Origin: Chromobacterium subtsugae
Lineage (GTDB): Bacteria; Pseudomonadota; Gammaproteobacteria; Burkholderiales; Chromobacteriaceae
Assembly: GCF_001676875.1 (NCBI RefSeq)
Contig: NZ_JYKA01000006.1
Span: 186,001-250,000 of the forward strand
Length of the DNA: 64,000 nucleotides
Reading direction: 5' to 3'
In this document: positions 10,729 through 19,631 of the stretch, one piece after another
Numbering within the stretch: the stretch's first letter is position 1
Layout of the letters: the number at the start of each line of letters is the position of its first letter
The notes under the pieces: model-generated
Database searches by the model: none
What the model saw: only the letters and a program-made list of their open reading frames with translations
What the model was told of the DNA's origin: nothing
Made by a program: the position numbers and the translations under genes

Positions 10729-10758
10729 TTGCCATCAATCGCTTTCTTTTGCTAGATT
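10729..10758 (+). promoter_or_regulatory. Putative sigma70 promoter of the alanine symporter gene
   Basis: TTGCCA (10729-10734), 18 bases, TAGATT (10753-10758), which would start transcription near 10765 and leave a 180-base leader. The rest of the 452-base divergent gap (10493-10728) shows no gene or clear site. Confidence 0.45.
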
Positions 10759-10764
10759 CGACCC

Positions 10765-10944
10765 GATCGCGCTTGCGCGCGGGCGATATTCGGCAGGGGC
10801 TCACACCGAATGCCATGCCGGCTCTCACGGCATCGTTCCCATCCCGGCGTCAGACCGGGACTGTTCCAAACTTTCCCTCCTTCGCTTCCGCGGCCTGCGC
10901 CGCCGGAACGGGGAGGGCTTCGCTCAGATGTCCTAAGGAGAATC
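10765..10944 (+). promoter_or_regulatory. Structured mRNA leader of the alanine symporter (four hairpins, possible SD switch)
   Basis: Four consecutive hairpins can be drawn: A 10788-10811 (ATTCGG/CCGAAT), B 10815-10833 (ATGCCG/CGGCAT, 7-base loop), C 10842-10860 (TCCCGG/CCGGGA, 7-base loop), and D 10875-10917 (CCCTCC/GGAGGG outside, then nine more pairs with one bulge around a CTGC loop). The sequence CTCCTT at 10877-10882, inside the 5' arm of D, is also exactly complementary to the ribosome-binding site AAGGAG at 10935-10940. Hairpin D and SD sequestration therefore exclude each other. It does not fit the glycine aptamer consensus. Ligand, if any, unknown. Confidence 0.5.
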
Positions 10945-12360
10945 ATGCAGTTGTTTCATTCTTTGATCGGCGCGATCAACGACGTGCTGTGGGGCAAGAT
11001 CCTGATCGCCCTGCTGCTGGCGGTCGGCCTGTATTTCAGCCTGCGTTCCGGCCTGCTGCAGCTGCGGCTGTTTTCCCGCGGCTGGCGCGAGATGGTGGGC
11101 GGCCGCGGCGGCCATGTCAGCAAGGACGACATCTCGCCGTTCCAGGCCTTCGCCACCGGGCTGGCCAGCCGGGTCGGTACCGGCAATATCGCCGGGGTGG
11201 CCATCGCCATCGCCGCTGGCGGCCCCGGCGCGGTGTTCTGGATGTGGCTGACCGCCTTGCTCGGCATGTCCAGCGCCTTTGTCGAATCGACGCTGGCGCA
11301 GCTGTTCAAGACCAGCCACCACGACGACACCTTCCGCGGCGGCCCGGCCTACTACATCCAGAAAGGCCTGGGCCAGCGCTGGCTGGGGGTGTTGTTCGCG
11401 CTGTGCCTGATCCTGGCTTTCGGCCTGGTGTTCAACGCGGTGCAGGCCAACTCCATCGTCGCCGCCACCCAGGGCGCCTGGGGCTGGCAGCCGTGGGCGG
11501 TGGGGCTGGCGCTGGTGGCGCTGACCGCGCCGGTGATCTTCGGCGGCGTGCGCGCGGTGGCGCGGGTGGCGGAGTGGCTGGTGCCGGTGATGGCGCTGAT
11601 CTATCTGGCGATGGCCTTCTACGTGCTGGCCATCCACGCGGCGGAGCTGCCGGGCCTGGTGCTGCTGATCGTCAAGAGCGCGCTGGGGCTGGAGCAGGCC
11701 GCCGGCGGCGTGGCCGGCTACGCGGTGAGCCAGGCGATGATGCTGGGCATCAAGCGCGGCCTGTTTTCCAACGAGGCCGGCATGGGCTCGGCGCCGAATG
11801 CCGCGGCGACGGCCACTTCCAAACATCCGGCCAGCCAGGGCGCGATCCAGATGTTCGGCGTGTTCATCGACACCATGGTGATCTGCACCGCAACCGCCGC
11901 CATCATCCTGCTGTCCGGCGCGCACGACCAGGGCCTGAGCGGGGTGGCGCTGACGCAGAAGGCCATCGAGTCGCAGTTCGGCCCGATAGGCGTGTCCTTC
12001 CTAGCGGTGGCGATGTTCCTGTTCGCCTTCTCGTCCATTCTCGGCAATTACGCTTACGCCGAGGGCAACGTCGAGTTCATCCGCAACAGCAAGAAAGCAT
12101 TGCTGGCCTTCCGCCTGGTGGTGCTGGCGATGGTGCTGTTCGGCTCGCTGGCCAGCTTGCCGCTGGTGTGGGACATGGCCGACCTGGCGATGGGGCTGAT
12201 GGCGCTGATCAATCTGGCGGCCATCGCGCTGCTGTCGCGCTATTTCTTCATCGTGCTGGGCGATTACCAGCGCCAGCTGAAGGCCGGCGTCGCCGCGCCG
12301 GAATTCAAGGCGGACCAGTATCCGGAGCTGGCCGCCAAGGTGGAGAAGGGCATCTGGTAA
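10945..12360 (+). CDS. Sodium:alanine/glycine symporter (AgcS family)
   Basis: 471 residues from ATG at 10945, chosen because AAGGAG lies at 10935-10940 and the protein then begins, like family members, MQLFHSLIGAINDVLWG. A longer in-frame ORF starts at 10810 but covers the structured leader. About ten membrane spans; family motifs include the GTGNIAGVA block near residue 82 and LFSNEAGMGSAPNAAA near residue 272. It imports L-alanine or glycine with Na+. The gene stands alone, with its own promoter and terminator. Confidence 0.92.
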   Translation: MQLFHSLIGAINDVLWGKILIALLLAVGLYFSLRSGLLQLRLFSRGWREMVGGRGGHVSKDDISPFQAFATGLASRVGTGNIAGVAIAIAAGGPGAVFWMWLTALLGMSSAFVESTLAQLFKTSHHDDTFRGGPAYYIQKGLGQRWLGVLFALCLILAFGLVFNAVQANSIVAATQGAWGWQPWAVGLALVALTAPVIFGGVRAVARVAEWLVPVMALIYLAMAFYVLAIHAAELPGLVLLIVKSALGLEQAAGGVAGYAVSQAMMLGIKRGLFSNEAGMGSAPNAAATATSKHPASQGAIQMFGVFIDTMVICTATAAIILLSGAHDQGLSGVALTQKAIESQFGPIGVSFLAVAMFLFAFSSILGNYAYAEGNVEFIRNSKKALLAFRLVVLAMVLFGSLASLPLVWDMADLAMGLMALINLAAIALLSRYFFIVLGDYQRQLKAGVAAPEFKADQYPELAAKVEKGIW

Positions 12361-12386
12361 GCGCGGCGGTTTGTTTGCGATGACCC

Positions 12387-12412
12387 AGCCCGCCGCATCC
12401 GGCGGGCTTTTT
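12387..12412 (+). terminator. Rho-independent terminator after the alanine symporter
   Basis: AGCCCGCCG and CGGCGGGCT pair around CATC, followed by TTTTTG. It ends eleven bases before the convergent chemoreceptor stop. Confidence 0.85.
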
Positions 12413-12422
12413 GCTGGCCGGC

Positions 12423-14438
12423 TCAGACGGTGAAGCGCTCGGCCAGCCCCATCAGCCGCTGCGAGATCGCCTGCAGTTCGCCGGCGGTTTGCGCGCTGTC
12501 GCGCATCGCCAGGCTGTTTTGCTCGGACATCCGCGCCACCTGCTCCACGCTCAGCGCCAGCGTCTGGCTGGCGCTGCTTTGTTCGCGCAGCGAGGACGTG
12601 ATCTGGTGGATGCTGTCCAGTACGTCGCCGACGCAGTGGCGGATGTTGTCCATGCTGGAGCCGGCCTCGCGAGCGCGCTCCTGGCCGGTCATGATGGCTT
12701 TCATGCCCAGCTGCATGCTGTCGTTGCCCTTTTGCGCGGTGTTCTGGATCTGGCCGACGATAGTGCTGATCTCGGTGGTGGACAGCGCGGTGCGCTCGGC
12801 CAGCTTTCTCACTTCGTCGGCCACCACAGCGAAGCCGCGGCCCATTTCGCCGGCGCGCGCCGCCTCGATCGCCGCGTTCAAGGCCAAGAGATTGGTCTGA
12901 TCGGCGACGTCGCGGATCACGTCGACGATCCCGGCGATGGATTGGGATTGGCGGCCCAGGTCGGAGATGGTGTCGGACACCGACGACACGTCGCGGACGA
13001 TGCCGTCCATGCTGCTGGCGGTGGCGGCGATCACCCGGTTGCCGTCGGATGAGCGGCTGGCGGCGTCGCTGGACAGGCGGTCGGCCTGTTCCGACTGCTC
13101 GGCGCATACCGACAGGCTGGTGCTCAGCTGCTCTATCGCCGCGGCCATGCTGGCGGCGGCCTCGTTCTGCTGGGCGCTGCCGGCGGTGATGCTTTGCGCG
13201 CTCAGCGCCATCGCGTCGGCCGCGCGGTGGGTTTCGCGCGCGGTGTCCAGCAGCTGGGCCACGGTTTCCCGCAGCTGGTTGCGCATCTGGCGGATCGCCG
13301 CCAGCAGGCTGATTTCATCGCGGTCGCGCAATTGGATGCGGGTGTCCAGCCGGCCCGCCGCCAGCTGCTCTACCACCTGTTGCACGTAAAGCGGCTCGCC
13401 GCCCAGCTGCAGCGTGATCGACAGATAGAGCTGCTGGAACAGGAAAATGGCCAGCAGCATCGACGCCACGCCGATGGCGATATAGGTGTTGCGCTGATTG
13501 GCGGTGCGGTCTATCCGCGCTTGCAGCAGCTGGTCCAGCTGCCGCAAGCCGGCGGCGATGTAGGCGGAGACGGCCTGGGCGGCGTCGGCGCTGTGGCCGG
13601 CCACTTTGAGGCCGGCGGCGCCGGTCTTGCCGCCGACCGCGTCGTCTATCGCCGGCAGCTGGTTTTTCAGCACCGCCGCCAGCTTGTCCGCCTGGGTTGC
13701 CATGTCCGGCTTCAGGCTGGGGTTGTAGGCGACTGCCTTGGCGATGTCGCCGGCCAGGCCGTCGTTGACCTCGGCGATCAGCGGCCGCAGCTCCACCAGC
13801 CGGTCGCGCTGGGCGGGGGCGAGCGGATGGTTGGCCGCTGCCAGCGCGGCGACGGCGTTGGCCTCGCCCAGATGGCTGACCAGCGTGGTCAGCTTGGCGG
13901 TGGCGGCGTCCATCAGGTAATAGGTGTCGATGTCGGGGTCCAGCGTCAGGTTGGAGTTGTCGCTGATGGCGCCGATCAGATTGTTCAGCTTGTCGCTGAG
14001 ATTGCCGTAGGCGGCTATCCATTGTTCGGCCGAGCCGGACGGCGCGGTTTTCAGCTTGTCCCAGGCCGCGGCGGCGTCTTTCCAGGCGGCGTCGCTGGCC
14101 AGTTCCGCCCCCAGCCGGCTGTTGCTGTCCTGCAACGCCTGCCATCTGGCCTGCAGCTGCTGGGCGGCGGCGGGCAGCTCGTTGCCGGCCTGGGCGTCGC
14201 CCAGGGCCGCGCGCACTGCCAGCTCCTGGGCCTGCTGGGCTTGCGCCAGCATCGCGGCCAGCGGTTGCATGTAGACCACGCCCACTCTTTCCTTGGCGGT
14301 GGAGTCGATATTGTCCTGATTGCTGCGGTACAAGCCGTATACCAGATAGAGCAGGGCGATGGCGAAGACCAGGCCGATCACGGCGAAGCGCTGGGGATAG
14401 CTCAGGCGCTGCATCAGCCTGACGATGGGGGTGGACAT
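12423..14438 (-). CDS. Methyl-accepting chemotaxis protein
   Basis: 671 residues from ATG at 14438, preceded by AGGAG; an in-frame upstream extension to 14483 lacks a ribosome site. Order: TM1 near residues 16-36, a roughly 280-residue periplasmic helical sensor, TM2 near 315-335, HAMP, then the long cytoplasmic coiled coil. The signalling tip is intact ([20 protein letters not shown] near residue 530). The C-terminus ([10 protein letters not shown]) lacks a CheR/CheB-tethering NWETF-like pentapeptide, so adaptation would need other receptors. The ligand is unknown. Confidence 0.92.
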   Translation of the reverse strand: MSTPIVRLMQRLSYPQRFAVIGLVFAIALLYLVYGLYRSNQDNIDSTAKERVGVVYMQPLAAMLAQAQQAQELAVRAALGDAQAGNELPAAAQQLQARWQALQDSNSRLGAELASDAAWKDAAAAWDKLKTAPSGSAEQWIAAYGNLSDKLNNLIGAISDNSNLTLDPDIDTYYLMDAATAKLTTLVSHLGEANAVAALAAANHPLAPAQRDRLVELRPLIAEVNDGLAGDIAKAVAYNPSLKPDMATQADKLAAVLKNQLPAIDDAVGGKTGAAGLKVAGHSADAAQAVSAYIAAGLRQLDQLLQARIDRTANQRNTYIAIGVASMLLAIFLFQQLYLSITLQLGGEPLYVQQVVEQLAAGRLDTRIQLRDRDEISLLAAIRQMRNQLRETVAQLLDTARETHRAADAMALSAQSITAGSAQQNEAAASMAAAIEQLSTSLSVCAEQSEQADRLSSDAASRSSDGNRVIAATASSMDGIVRDVSSVSDTISDLGRQSQSIAGIVDVIRDVADQTNLLALNAAIEAARAGEMGRGFAVVADEVRKLAERTALSTTEISTIVGQIQNTAQKGNDSMQLGMKAIMTGQERAREAGSSMDNIRHCVGDVLDSIHQITSSLREQSSASQTLALSVEQVARMSEQNSLAMRDSAQTAGELQAISQRLMGLAERFTV

Positions 14439-14598
14439 GGCGGGGCTCCTTCGATATCGACCATGATTACAACGCTCCCGCACCGGACATGCGAACGGCG
14501 TGCTTCGCTCTTCACTGTATAAGTGAATCCGCTTAGCGCAAGGCGGGATTCAGGGAGGATGCGGCCAGGGCCGCCGGCGCGGTGGCCGGCGGGGGCGC

Positions 14599-16005
14599 TC
14601 AGATGGTCTTCGAGTAGCGGGCGTGGGTGCGGCGTTCGCGCAGGTGGCGGTCGAAAATCATGGCGATATTGCGGATCAGGAAGCGGCCCTTGGGCTCCAC
14701 CATCAGGAAGTCGCCATCGAAAGACAGCAGCCCCTGCTGCTGGAATTCGCGTATCTGTGGCATTTCCGCCGCAAAATATTGGGCGAAATTGATGGCGTAG
14801 ATGTCTTCTATCGCCTCGATCGACAGCGAGAAGCGGCACATCAGCCCCTGGATGATGGTGCGGCGCAGCACGTCGTCCTTGTCCAGCGTCAGCCCGCGCA
14901 CCACCGGCAGGCGCCCCTCGTCCAGCGCGGCGTAATAGCCTTCCAGCGTCTTGTCGTTCTGGCTGTAGCTGGAGCCCACCTTGCCGATGGACGACACGCC
15001 GAAAGCCAGCATGTCGCAGTCGGCGTGGGTGGAGTAGCCCTGGAAATTGCGTTGCAGCCGGCCCTGGCGCAGCGCCACCGCCAGCTCGTCGTCCGGCTTG
15101 GCGAAGTGGTCCATGCCGATGAACACGTAGCCGGCGTCGCTCAGCATCTTGACCGCGTCCTGCAGGATGTCCAGCTTGGCGGCTGCGCTGGGCAGGTCGG
15201 CTTCGTTGATGCGGCGCTGCGGCATGAACACCGTCGGCAGGTGGGCGTAGTTGTACAGCGCCAGCCGGTCGGGATCGAGGGCGATGGCCTTTTCCAGCGT
15301 GCGCAGCATCGAGTCGCGGCTTTGCAGCGGCAGGCCGTAGATCAGGTCCAGGCTGACCGACTTCATGCCGGCCTCGCGCCCGGCTGCTATCACCTGGCGG
15401 GTTTCCTGTTCGCTCTGCACGCGGTTGACGGCGCGCTGCACCGCGGGGTCGAAATCCTGCACGCCGACGCTGATCCGGTTGAAGCCATATTCTGCCAGGC
15501 GGAACATGGTTTCGCGTTTTACCTTGCGCGGATCGATCTCAATGGAATATTCTCCGTCGCTCAGGAACTCGAAATGCGTGCCGAGCATGGTCATCAGCCG
15601 CGCCAACTGGCCGTCGTCGAGGAAGGTGGGGGTGCCGCCGCCGAAGTGCAGCTGTATCACCTTTTCCCGGCAGCCCAGCTGTTCGGCCACCAGCAGGATT
15701 TCCTTTTCCAGGTAGCCCAGGTATTGGTCGGCCTTGCTCTTGTTTTTGGTGATGATCTTGTTGCAGGCGCAGTAATAACAAACTGTGTTGCAAAATGGTA
15801 TATGAGCGTACAATGATAAAGGTTTGCGGTTGGCGCCGATGCGGCGCTGCTGCAGGCCGTGCTGGTAGTCATGTGCTGAGAAACCCGGCGTAAAGCGATC
15901 CGCAGTCGGGTATGACGTGTATCTTGGTCCCGATCCATCCAGGCGTTCGATCAGCTCTCGGTCGAACTCGAAATGGGCGGGGGAAAACGGATGGGTGGTT
16001 TTCAT
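14599..16005 (-). CDS. hemN: Oxygen-independent coproporphyrinogen III oxidase
   Basis: 468 residues, radical SAM enzyme that oxidatively decarboxylates coproporphyrinogen III to protoporphyrinogen IX in anaerobic heme synthesis. The cluster motif CNTVCYYC (CX3CX2C, plus the extra Cys of HemN) is near residue 61, followed by LHFGGGTPTFL. The start at 16005 gives MKTTHPFSPAHFEFD; a longer ORF to 16077 would cross the FNR box. It diverges from fnr around a shared FNR box, fitting anaerobic activation. Confidence 0.95.
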   Translation of the reverse strand: MKTTHPFSPAHFEFDRELIERLDGSGPRYTSYPTADRFTPGFSAHDYQHGLQQRRIGANRKPLSLYAHIPFCNTVCYYCACNKIITKNKSKADQYLGYLEKEILLVAEQLGCREKVIQLHFGGGTPTFLDDGQLARLMTMLGTHFEFLSDGEYSIEIDPRKVKRETMFRLAEYGFNRISVGVQDFDPAVQRAVNRVQSEQETRQVIAAGREAGMKSVSLDLIYGLPLQSRDSMLRTLEKAIALDPDRLALYNYAHLPTVFMPQRRINEADLPSAAAKLDILQDAVKMLSDAGYVFIGMDHFAKPDDELAVALRQGRLQRNFQGYSTHADCDMLAFGVSSIGKVGSSYSQNDKTLEGYYAALDEGRLPVVRGLTLDKDDVLRRTIIQGLMCRFSLSIEAIEDIYAINFAQYFAAEMPQIREFQQQGLLSFDGDFLMVEPKGRFLIRNIAMIFDRHLRERRTHARYSKTI

Positions 16006-16070
16006 GTCGTATTCGGATGGTAAAACTTCTGGTGGACTGGTAAATTTGCGCAAAACCTGCGAATTCCGCA

Positions 16071-16084
16071 TTGACAAGGGTCAA
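16071..16084. promoter_or_regulatory. FNR box between hemN and fnr
   Basis: TTGACAAGGGTCAA is a perfect palindrome of the form TTGAC-N4-GTCAA, one base per half away from the FNR consensus TTGAT-N4-ATCAA. It lies 66 bases upstream of hemN and 28 upstream of fnr. This suits activation of hemN and close-range autoregulation of fnr. Confidence 0.82.
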
Positions 16085-16111
16085 GCTTCACCAGCTTGCA
16101 GCAAACACAGC

Positions 16112-16858
16112 ATGTCTGAACAAAACCATACAGCGTTACACACACTGAAAATTTCCTGCTCCAGCTGCAGCCTGCGCGAGCTGTGCCTGCCGGTCGGCCT
16201 CAACCGCGAGGAGATGAGCCAGCTGGATACGGTGATCCGCCAGAGCCGCCGCCTGAAGCGCGGCGAGTACCTGTTCCGCAGCGGCGAGGGCTTCAAGTCG
16301 CTGTACGCGGTGCGCACCGGCTTCTTCAAGACCTGCGTCGCCAGCCAGGATGGCCGCGAGCAGGTGACCGGCTTCTTGATGTCCGGCGAGCTGATGGGCC
16401 TGGACGGCATCTCCACCAACAACCACAGCTGCGACGCCATCGCGCTGGAGGACAGCGAGGTGTGCGAGCTGCCGTTCAACCGGATGGAGTCGCTGAGCCG
16501 CGACATTCCCAGCCTGCAGCATCACTTTTATCGGCTGATGAGCCGCGAGATCGTGCGCGACCAGAACGTGATGCTGCTGCTCGGCAATATGAAGGCGGAG
16601 GAGCGCATCGCCGCCTTCCTGCTGAACCTGTCGCAACGGCTGTCCACCCGCGGCTTCGCCGCCAACGACTTCATCCTGCGGATGAGCCGCGAGGAAATCG
16701 GCAGCTTCCTCGGCCTGAAGCTGGAGACGGTCAGCCGCACGCTGTCCAAGTTCCAGCAGCAGGGCTGGATCACTGTCGATCACAAGCACATCCAGCTGGT
16801 GAAGGTGGAGGAGTTGAAAAACCTGATCGCCGGCTGCGTGCACGCCAACGGCCACTGA
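16112..16858 (+). CDS. fnr: FNR-type anaerobic transcription regulator
   Basis: 248 residues, CRP/FNR superfamily. The N-terminal Cys set for the O2-labile 4Fe-4S cluster is present (SCSSCSLRELCLPVG, Cys near residues 17-26, plus Cys near 112 in NNHSCDA). The cyclic-nucleotide-like beta roll follows, then the HTH near residues 195-215 with the FNR recognition helix ExxSR (LGLKLETVSRTLSKF). ATG at 16112 has no strong ribosome site; the longer in-frame reading from 15917 runs through hemN and is rejected. It controls the switch to oxygen-poor growth. Confidence 0.95.
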   Translation: MSEQNHTALHTLKISCSSCSLRELCLPVGLNREEMSQLDTVIRQSRRLKRGEYLFRSGEGFKSLYAVRTGFFKTCVASQDGREQVTGFLMSGELMGLDGISTNNHSCDAIALEDSEVCELPFNRMESLSRDIPSLQHHFYRLMSREIVRDQNVMLLLGNMKAEERIAAFLLNLSQRLSTRGFAANDFILRMSREEIGSFLGLKLETVSRTLSKFQQQGWITVDHKHIQLVKVEELKNLIAGCVHANGH

Positions 16859-16872
16859 GCCCGCCGCTGGGC

Positions 16873-16904
16873 AAAAAAGGCAGGTCTTCGGACCTGCCTT
16901 TTTT
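16873..16904. terminator. Bidirectional terminator between fnr and the DUF1853 gene
   Basis: AAAAAAGGCAGGTC, loop TTCG, GACCTGCCTTTTTT: a perfect stem with A and T tracts, usable on both strands for two convergent genes. Confidence 0.9.
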
Positions 16905-17809
16905 CATGGCTGCGGCAGTTTGCTTTGCAGCTCCGCCAACCGGGCCGGATCGGGCCAGCCGTCCGGGGTGACGAAGCCGCGCGCTGTCTCCCGCCACAGG
17001 CCGCCGCCGGCCGGCTGCAGCTCCGCCACCAGCTGCGGCGCGGCGCAGGCCAGCAGTTGTTCGCGCAGCGCGGCCTGGCTGTGGACGCGGGATGCGTCGA
17101 GCAAGGCCGGCGCCAGCCAGGACAGGCGTGGCAGCCAGGCCCAGCGCGAGCCGGGCAGCGTTTGCGGCCAGGCCGGCAGCAGCGGCGCGTGCCAGCCGCG
17201 CAATGCGCCGGAGGGTGGCGGCCAGGCCTGGCCGGCGGGGTAGAACAGCCAGCCGCTCAGGCGCGCGCCGGTCTGGCAGGCGGCGAAGCCATCGGGCAGT
17301 TGCGCGGCGGCCGCGGGATGGCGGCTCAGTTGCAATTGTGTTGCGAGTTTGGTCGCTTTCAGCCGCCAGGCATCGCGCAGGCTGGGGCCGACCAGCGTGT
17401 CCGGCCCGTTGCCCAGTTGCAGGTAGAATTTGCTGGCGGTTTCCAGGTGCCAGGGTTCGCCGTCCAGCCACAGCAGGAAGTCGAATTCGCCCAGGGTGCG
17501 GCGCGTTTCGTTGATGACGGTGAGATTTTCCGCCGCCAGGCGAATGTGCGGCGCGGTGCGGAACCAGAAAGAAAACAGTCTTTCGGCATATTTTCCCAGC
17601 CGCTTGGGATGGGACGCCGCCAGCCAGTCCAGCAGCGGCGCCGGCTCGCGCTCCAGCCGGCCCAGCAGCGCCGCGCCGTCGGCGCCCAGCAGCCGCTCGG
17701 GCGGCAGGTCGGCGCCGGATGGCCAGGGGGAGGGGGAGGTCAGCAGGAAGGCGAGATCGCGCACCGCCGGGTGTGCGTAGGGCAGAGAGAACGGCTGTTC
17801 AGTCTTCAT
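16904..17809 (-). CDS. DUF1853 family protein
   Basis: 301 residues, cytosolic, no signal peptide. The conserved part is the N-terminal half: FWFRTAPHIRLAAENLTV near residue 81 and the block GEFDFLLWLDGEPWHLETASKFYL near residue 111. The latter carries a D...E-x-(S)K pattern like a PD-(D/E)XK nuclease fold, so a nuclease-related origin is plausible but unproven. It begins 11 bases inside the 3' end of trmJ, so the two are co-transcribed. DUF1853 proteins have no established function as far as I know. Confidence 0.8.
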   Translation of the reverse strand: MKTEQPFSLPYAHPAVRDLAFLLTSPSPWPSGADLPPERLLGADGAALLGRLEREPAPLLDWLAASHPKRLGKYAERLFSFWFRTAPHIRLAAENLTVINETRRTLGEFDFLLWLDGEPWHLETASKFYLQLGNGPDTLVGPSLRDAWRLKATKLATQLQLSRHPAAAAQLPDGFAACQTGARLSGWLFYPAGQAWPPPSGALRGWHAPLLPAWPQTLPGSRWAWLPRLSWLAPALLDASRVHSQAALREQLLACAAPQLVAELQPAGGGLWRETARGFVTPDGWPDPARLAELQSKLPQP

Positions 17810-18563
17810 CCCGTTTCAGGCTGCCGTCGGCGGCGCGCTGCACCTGCTTGAAGAAGCCGCGCAGGATGTCGATTTCGTCGCGCAGCACGCCGGAACGGTT
17901 GAACAGCGCGCGCATGCGGCGCATCAGCCGCTCGCTGTTGCGGCGGCGGAAGTAGCCGATGTCGTCCATCGCCTGCTCCAGGTGGCCGCACATGCCTTCC
18001 ACCTCGCCCTGGGTGGCGGCTTCGCCGTCGGCGCGCAGGTATTCCACGTTCACGCCGGTGTGGCTGAACAGCTCGTAGGTCATCACCTGCACCGCCATCG
18101 CCAGGTTCAGCGAGAAGTAGTCGGGGTTGCCGGGGATGGTGACCAGGCGGTTGCACTGCTCCACTTCCTCGATCGACAGGCCGAAGGTTTCGTTGCCGAA
18201 AACCAGCGCCACCTGCTCGCCGTCGCGCGCGCGCGCCACCAGCTCGGGCGTGGTTTCGCGCGGGGTGGACAGCGGGGTGGTCAGCTCGCGGCGGCGGCTG
18301 GTCAGCGCGCAGGCGACGGTGACGTCGGCCAGCGCCTCTTGCAGCGAGCCGACCACGGTGGCGCTCTCCAGCACGTCCACCGCGCCGGAGGCCAGCGCGT
18401 TGGCTTCGTCGCTGGGAAACACCTTGGGTTCCACCAGGTAGAGGCGGGTCAGCCCCATGGTTTTCATCGCGCGAGCGGCCGAGCCGATGTTGCCCGGATG
18501 GTTGGGCCTGGCCAGCACGATGCGGATGTTTTTCAGAAAATCAGGTACTTGGGGTTTATTCAT
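17799..18563 (-). CDS. trmJ: tRNA (cytidine/uridine-2'-O-)-methyltransferase TrmJ
   Basis: 254 residues from ATG at 18563 (MNKPQVPDFLKNIRIVLARP). SPOUT-class SAM enzyme that 2'-O-methylates position 32 of tRNAs. Motif 1 (NHPGNIGSAARAMKTMGL) is near residue 21, motif 2 (LVFGNETFGLS) near 123, and motif 3 (NLAMAVQVMTYEL) near 155, all as in E. coli TrmJ; the C-terminal extension forms a dimerisation domain. It heads a two-gene unit with the DUF1853 gene and diverges from suhB. Confidence 0.93.
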   Translation of the reverse strand: MNKPQVPDFLKNIRIVLARPNHPGNIGSAARAMKTMGLTRLYLVEPKVFPSDEANALASGAVDVLESATVVGSLQEALADVTVACALTSRRRELTTPLSTPRETTPELVARARDGEQVALVFGNETFGLSIEEVEQCNRLVTIPGNPDYFSLNLAMAVQVMTYELFSHTGVNVEYLRADGEAATQGEVEGMCGHLEQAMDDIGYFRRRNSERLMRRMRALFNRSGVLRDEIDILRGFFKQVQRAADGSLKRDED

Positions 18564-18602
18564 TGGCGGTTTCACATTAAAATAGCGGGCATATATCAAA
18601 AG

Positions 18603-18628
18603 CCCGCGCCCAGGCGTCGGGTTTTTTT
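18603..18628 (+). terminator. Terminator-like hairpin upstream of suhB
   Basis: CCCG/CGGG plus three inner pairs around a small loop, followed by TTTTTTT. It lies 83 bases before the suhB start and not after any plus-strand gene, so it is either an attenuator in a long suhB leader or blocks stray transcription. Confidence 0.5.
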
Positions 18629-18651
18629 GTTCCTTAACCCAGATTGTTACC

Positions 18652-18685
18652 GGCAGGCGTCGCGTCATCGAACGCCGCGCCTGCC
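18652..18685 (+). other. Stem-loop in the suhB leader
   Basis: GGCAGGC (18652-18658) and GCCTGCC (18679-18685) form a perfect 7-bp stem 25 bases before the suhB ATG. There is no T-run. Its role is unknown. Confidence 0.4.
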
Positions 18686-18710
18686 CATTGTTCAAGTGTA
18701 GAGGCCGTCA

Positions 18711-19502
18711 ATGCATCCGATGCTCAATGTCGCGGTTAAAGCCGCTCGCCGCGCTGGCAGTGTTATCCAGCGCGCGTCGCTTAACCTCGATACCATTCGC
18801 GTAGAGAAGAAGAAACACAATGACTTCGTTACCGAGGTGGACCGCGCAGCCGAAGAGGCTATCATCCAAACCATCCTCGAGGCCTACCCGAAACACGCGA
18901 TTCTAGCAGAAGAGTCGGGCGCCAAAGGCGTCGGCTCCTCCGAATACGAGTGGATCATCGACCCCATCGACGGCACCACCAACTTCCTGCGCGGCCACCA
19001 GCAGTTCGCGATTTCCATCGCGCTGGCGCACAAGGGCCAGATCCAGCAGGCGGTGGTGTACGACCCCAGCCGCAACGACCTGTTCACCGCCTCGCGCGGC
19101 GTGGGTTCCTTCCTCAACGACCGCCGCATCCGCGTGTCCAAGCGCTTCATGATGAACGAGTGCGTGATCGCCACCGGCTTCCCGGTGTCGGACCAGAGTT
19201 ATCTGGACCAGTATATGGGCATGCTGAAGGACGTGATCGGCAAGGCCGCCGGCGTGCGCCGCGAAGGCGCGGCCTCGCTCGACCTGTGCAATGTGGCCTG
19301 CGGCCGCGTCGAAGGCTTCTTCGAGCTGAACCTGAAGCCGTGGGACATCGCGGCCGGCAGTCTGATCGTGCAGGAAGCCGGCGGCATCGTCACCGACTTC
19401 ACCGGCGAGCAGGGTTGGCTGGAATCGGGCGACATCGTCGCCGCCAACCCGAAAGTGCTGGCGCAGCTGCTGCACACTCTGGCGCCGCACGTCGGCAAGT
19501 AA
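18711..19502 (+). CDS. suhB: Inositol-1-monophosphatase SuhB / rRNA antitermination factor
   Basis: 263 residues, Mg-dependent phosphatase of the FIG superfamily. The metal sites are intact: EESG near residue 66, DPIDGTTNF near 84, and PWDIAAGSLIVQEAGG near 212. In E. coli SuhB also joins the Nus factor antitermination complex on rRNA operons; its conservation here suggests the same but does not prove it. The gene is monocistronic, with a structured leader and a strong terminator. Confidence 0.93.
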   Translation: MHPMLNVAVKAARRAGSVIQRASLNLDTIRVEKKKHNDFVTEVDRAAEEAIIQTILEAYPKHAILAEESGAKGVGSSEYEWIIDPIDGTTNFLRGHQQFAISIALAHKGQIQQAVVYDPSRNDLFTASRGVGSFLNDRRIRVSKRFMMNECVIATGFPVSDQSYLDQYMGMLKDVIGKAAGVRREGAASLDLCNVACGRVEGFFELNLKPWDIAAGSLIVQEAGGIVTDFTGEQGWLESGDIVAANPKVLAQLLHTLAPHVGK

Positions 19503-19520
19503 GCGCCAGTCTTCATCCCC

Positions 19521-19553
19521 AAAAACGGCAAGCCTCAGGCTTGCCGTTTTTTT
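19521..19553 (+). terminator. Rho-independent terminator after suhB
   Basis: CGGCAAGCC and GGCTTGCCG pair around TCA, with A5 before and T7 after the stem. Confidence 0.92.
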
Positions 19554-19599
19554 ATGGCCGCGCGGAACGGTTGCCAGTTGGCGCGCTCTAGGTTTCAAT

Positions 19600-19616
19600 A
19601 TACCCATGTGGGGTAT
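19600..19616 (+). promoter_or_regulatory. CsoR-type copper operator of the multicopper oxidase gene
   Basis: ATACCCATGTGGGGTAT: 6-bp inverted arms ATACCC/GGGTAT around five bases, the GC-centred, TA-flanked pattern recognised by CsoR/RcnR-family repressors. It ends six bases before the ribosome site, so bound repressor would block initiation. The csoR gene lies just downstream of the oxidase. Confidence 0.72.
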
Positions 19617-19631
19617 CTGATGGAGTGTGAG

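Noticed and set aside
10810-10944. N-terminal extension of the alanine symporter
   Set aside because: It covers the structured leader, has no ribosome site, and AAGGAG plus a family-typical N-terminus mark ATG at 10945.
10765-10944. Glycine riboswitch before the alanine symporter
   Set aside because: The conserved glycine-aptamer core is not visible, so only an unclassified structured leader is reported.
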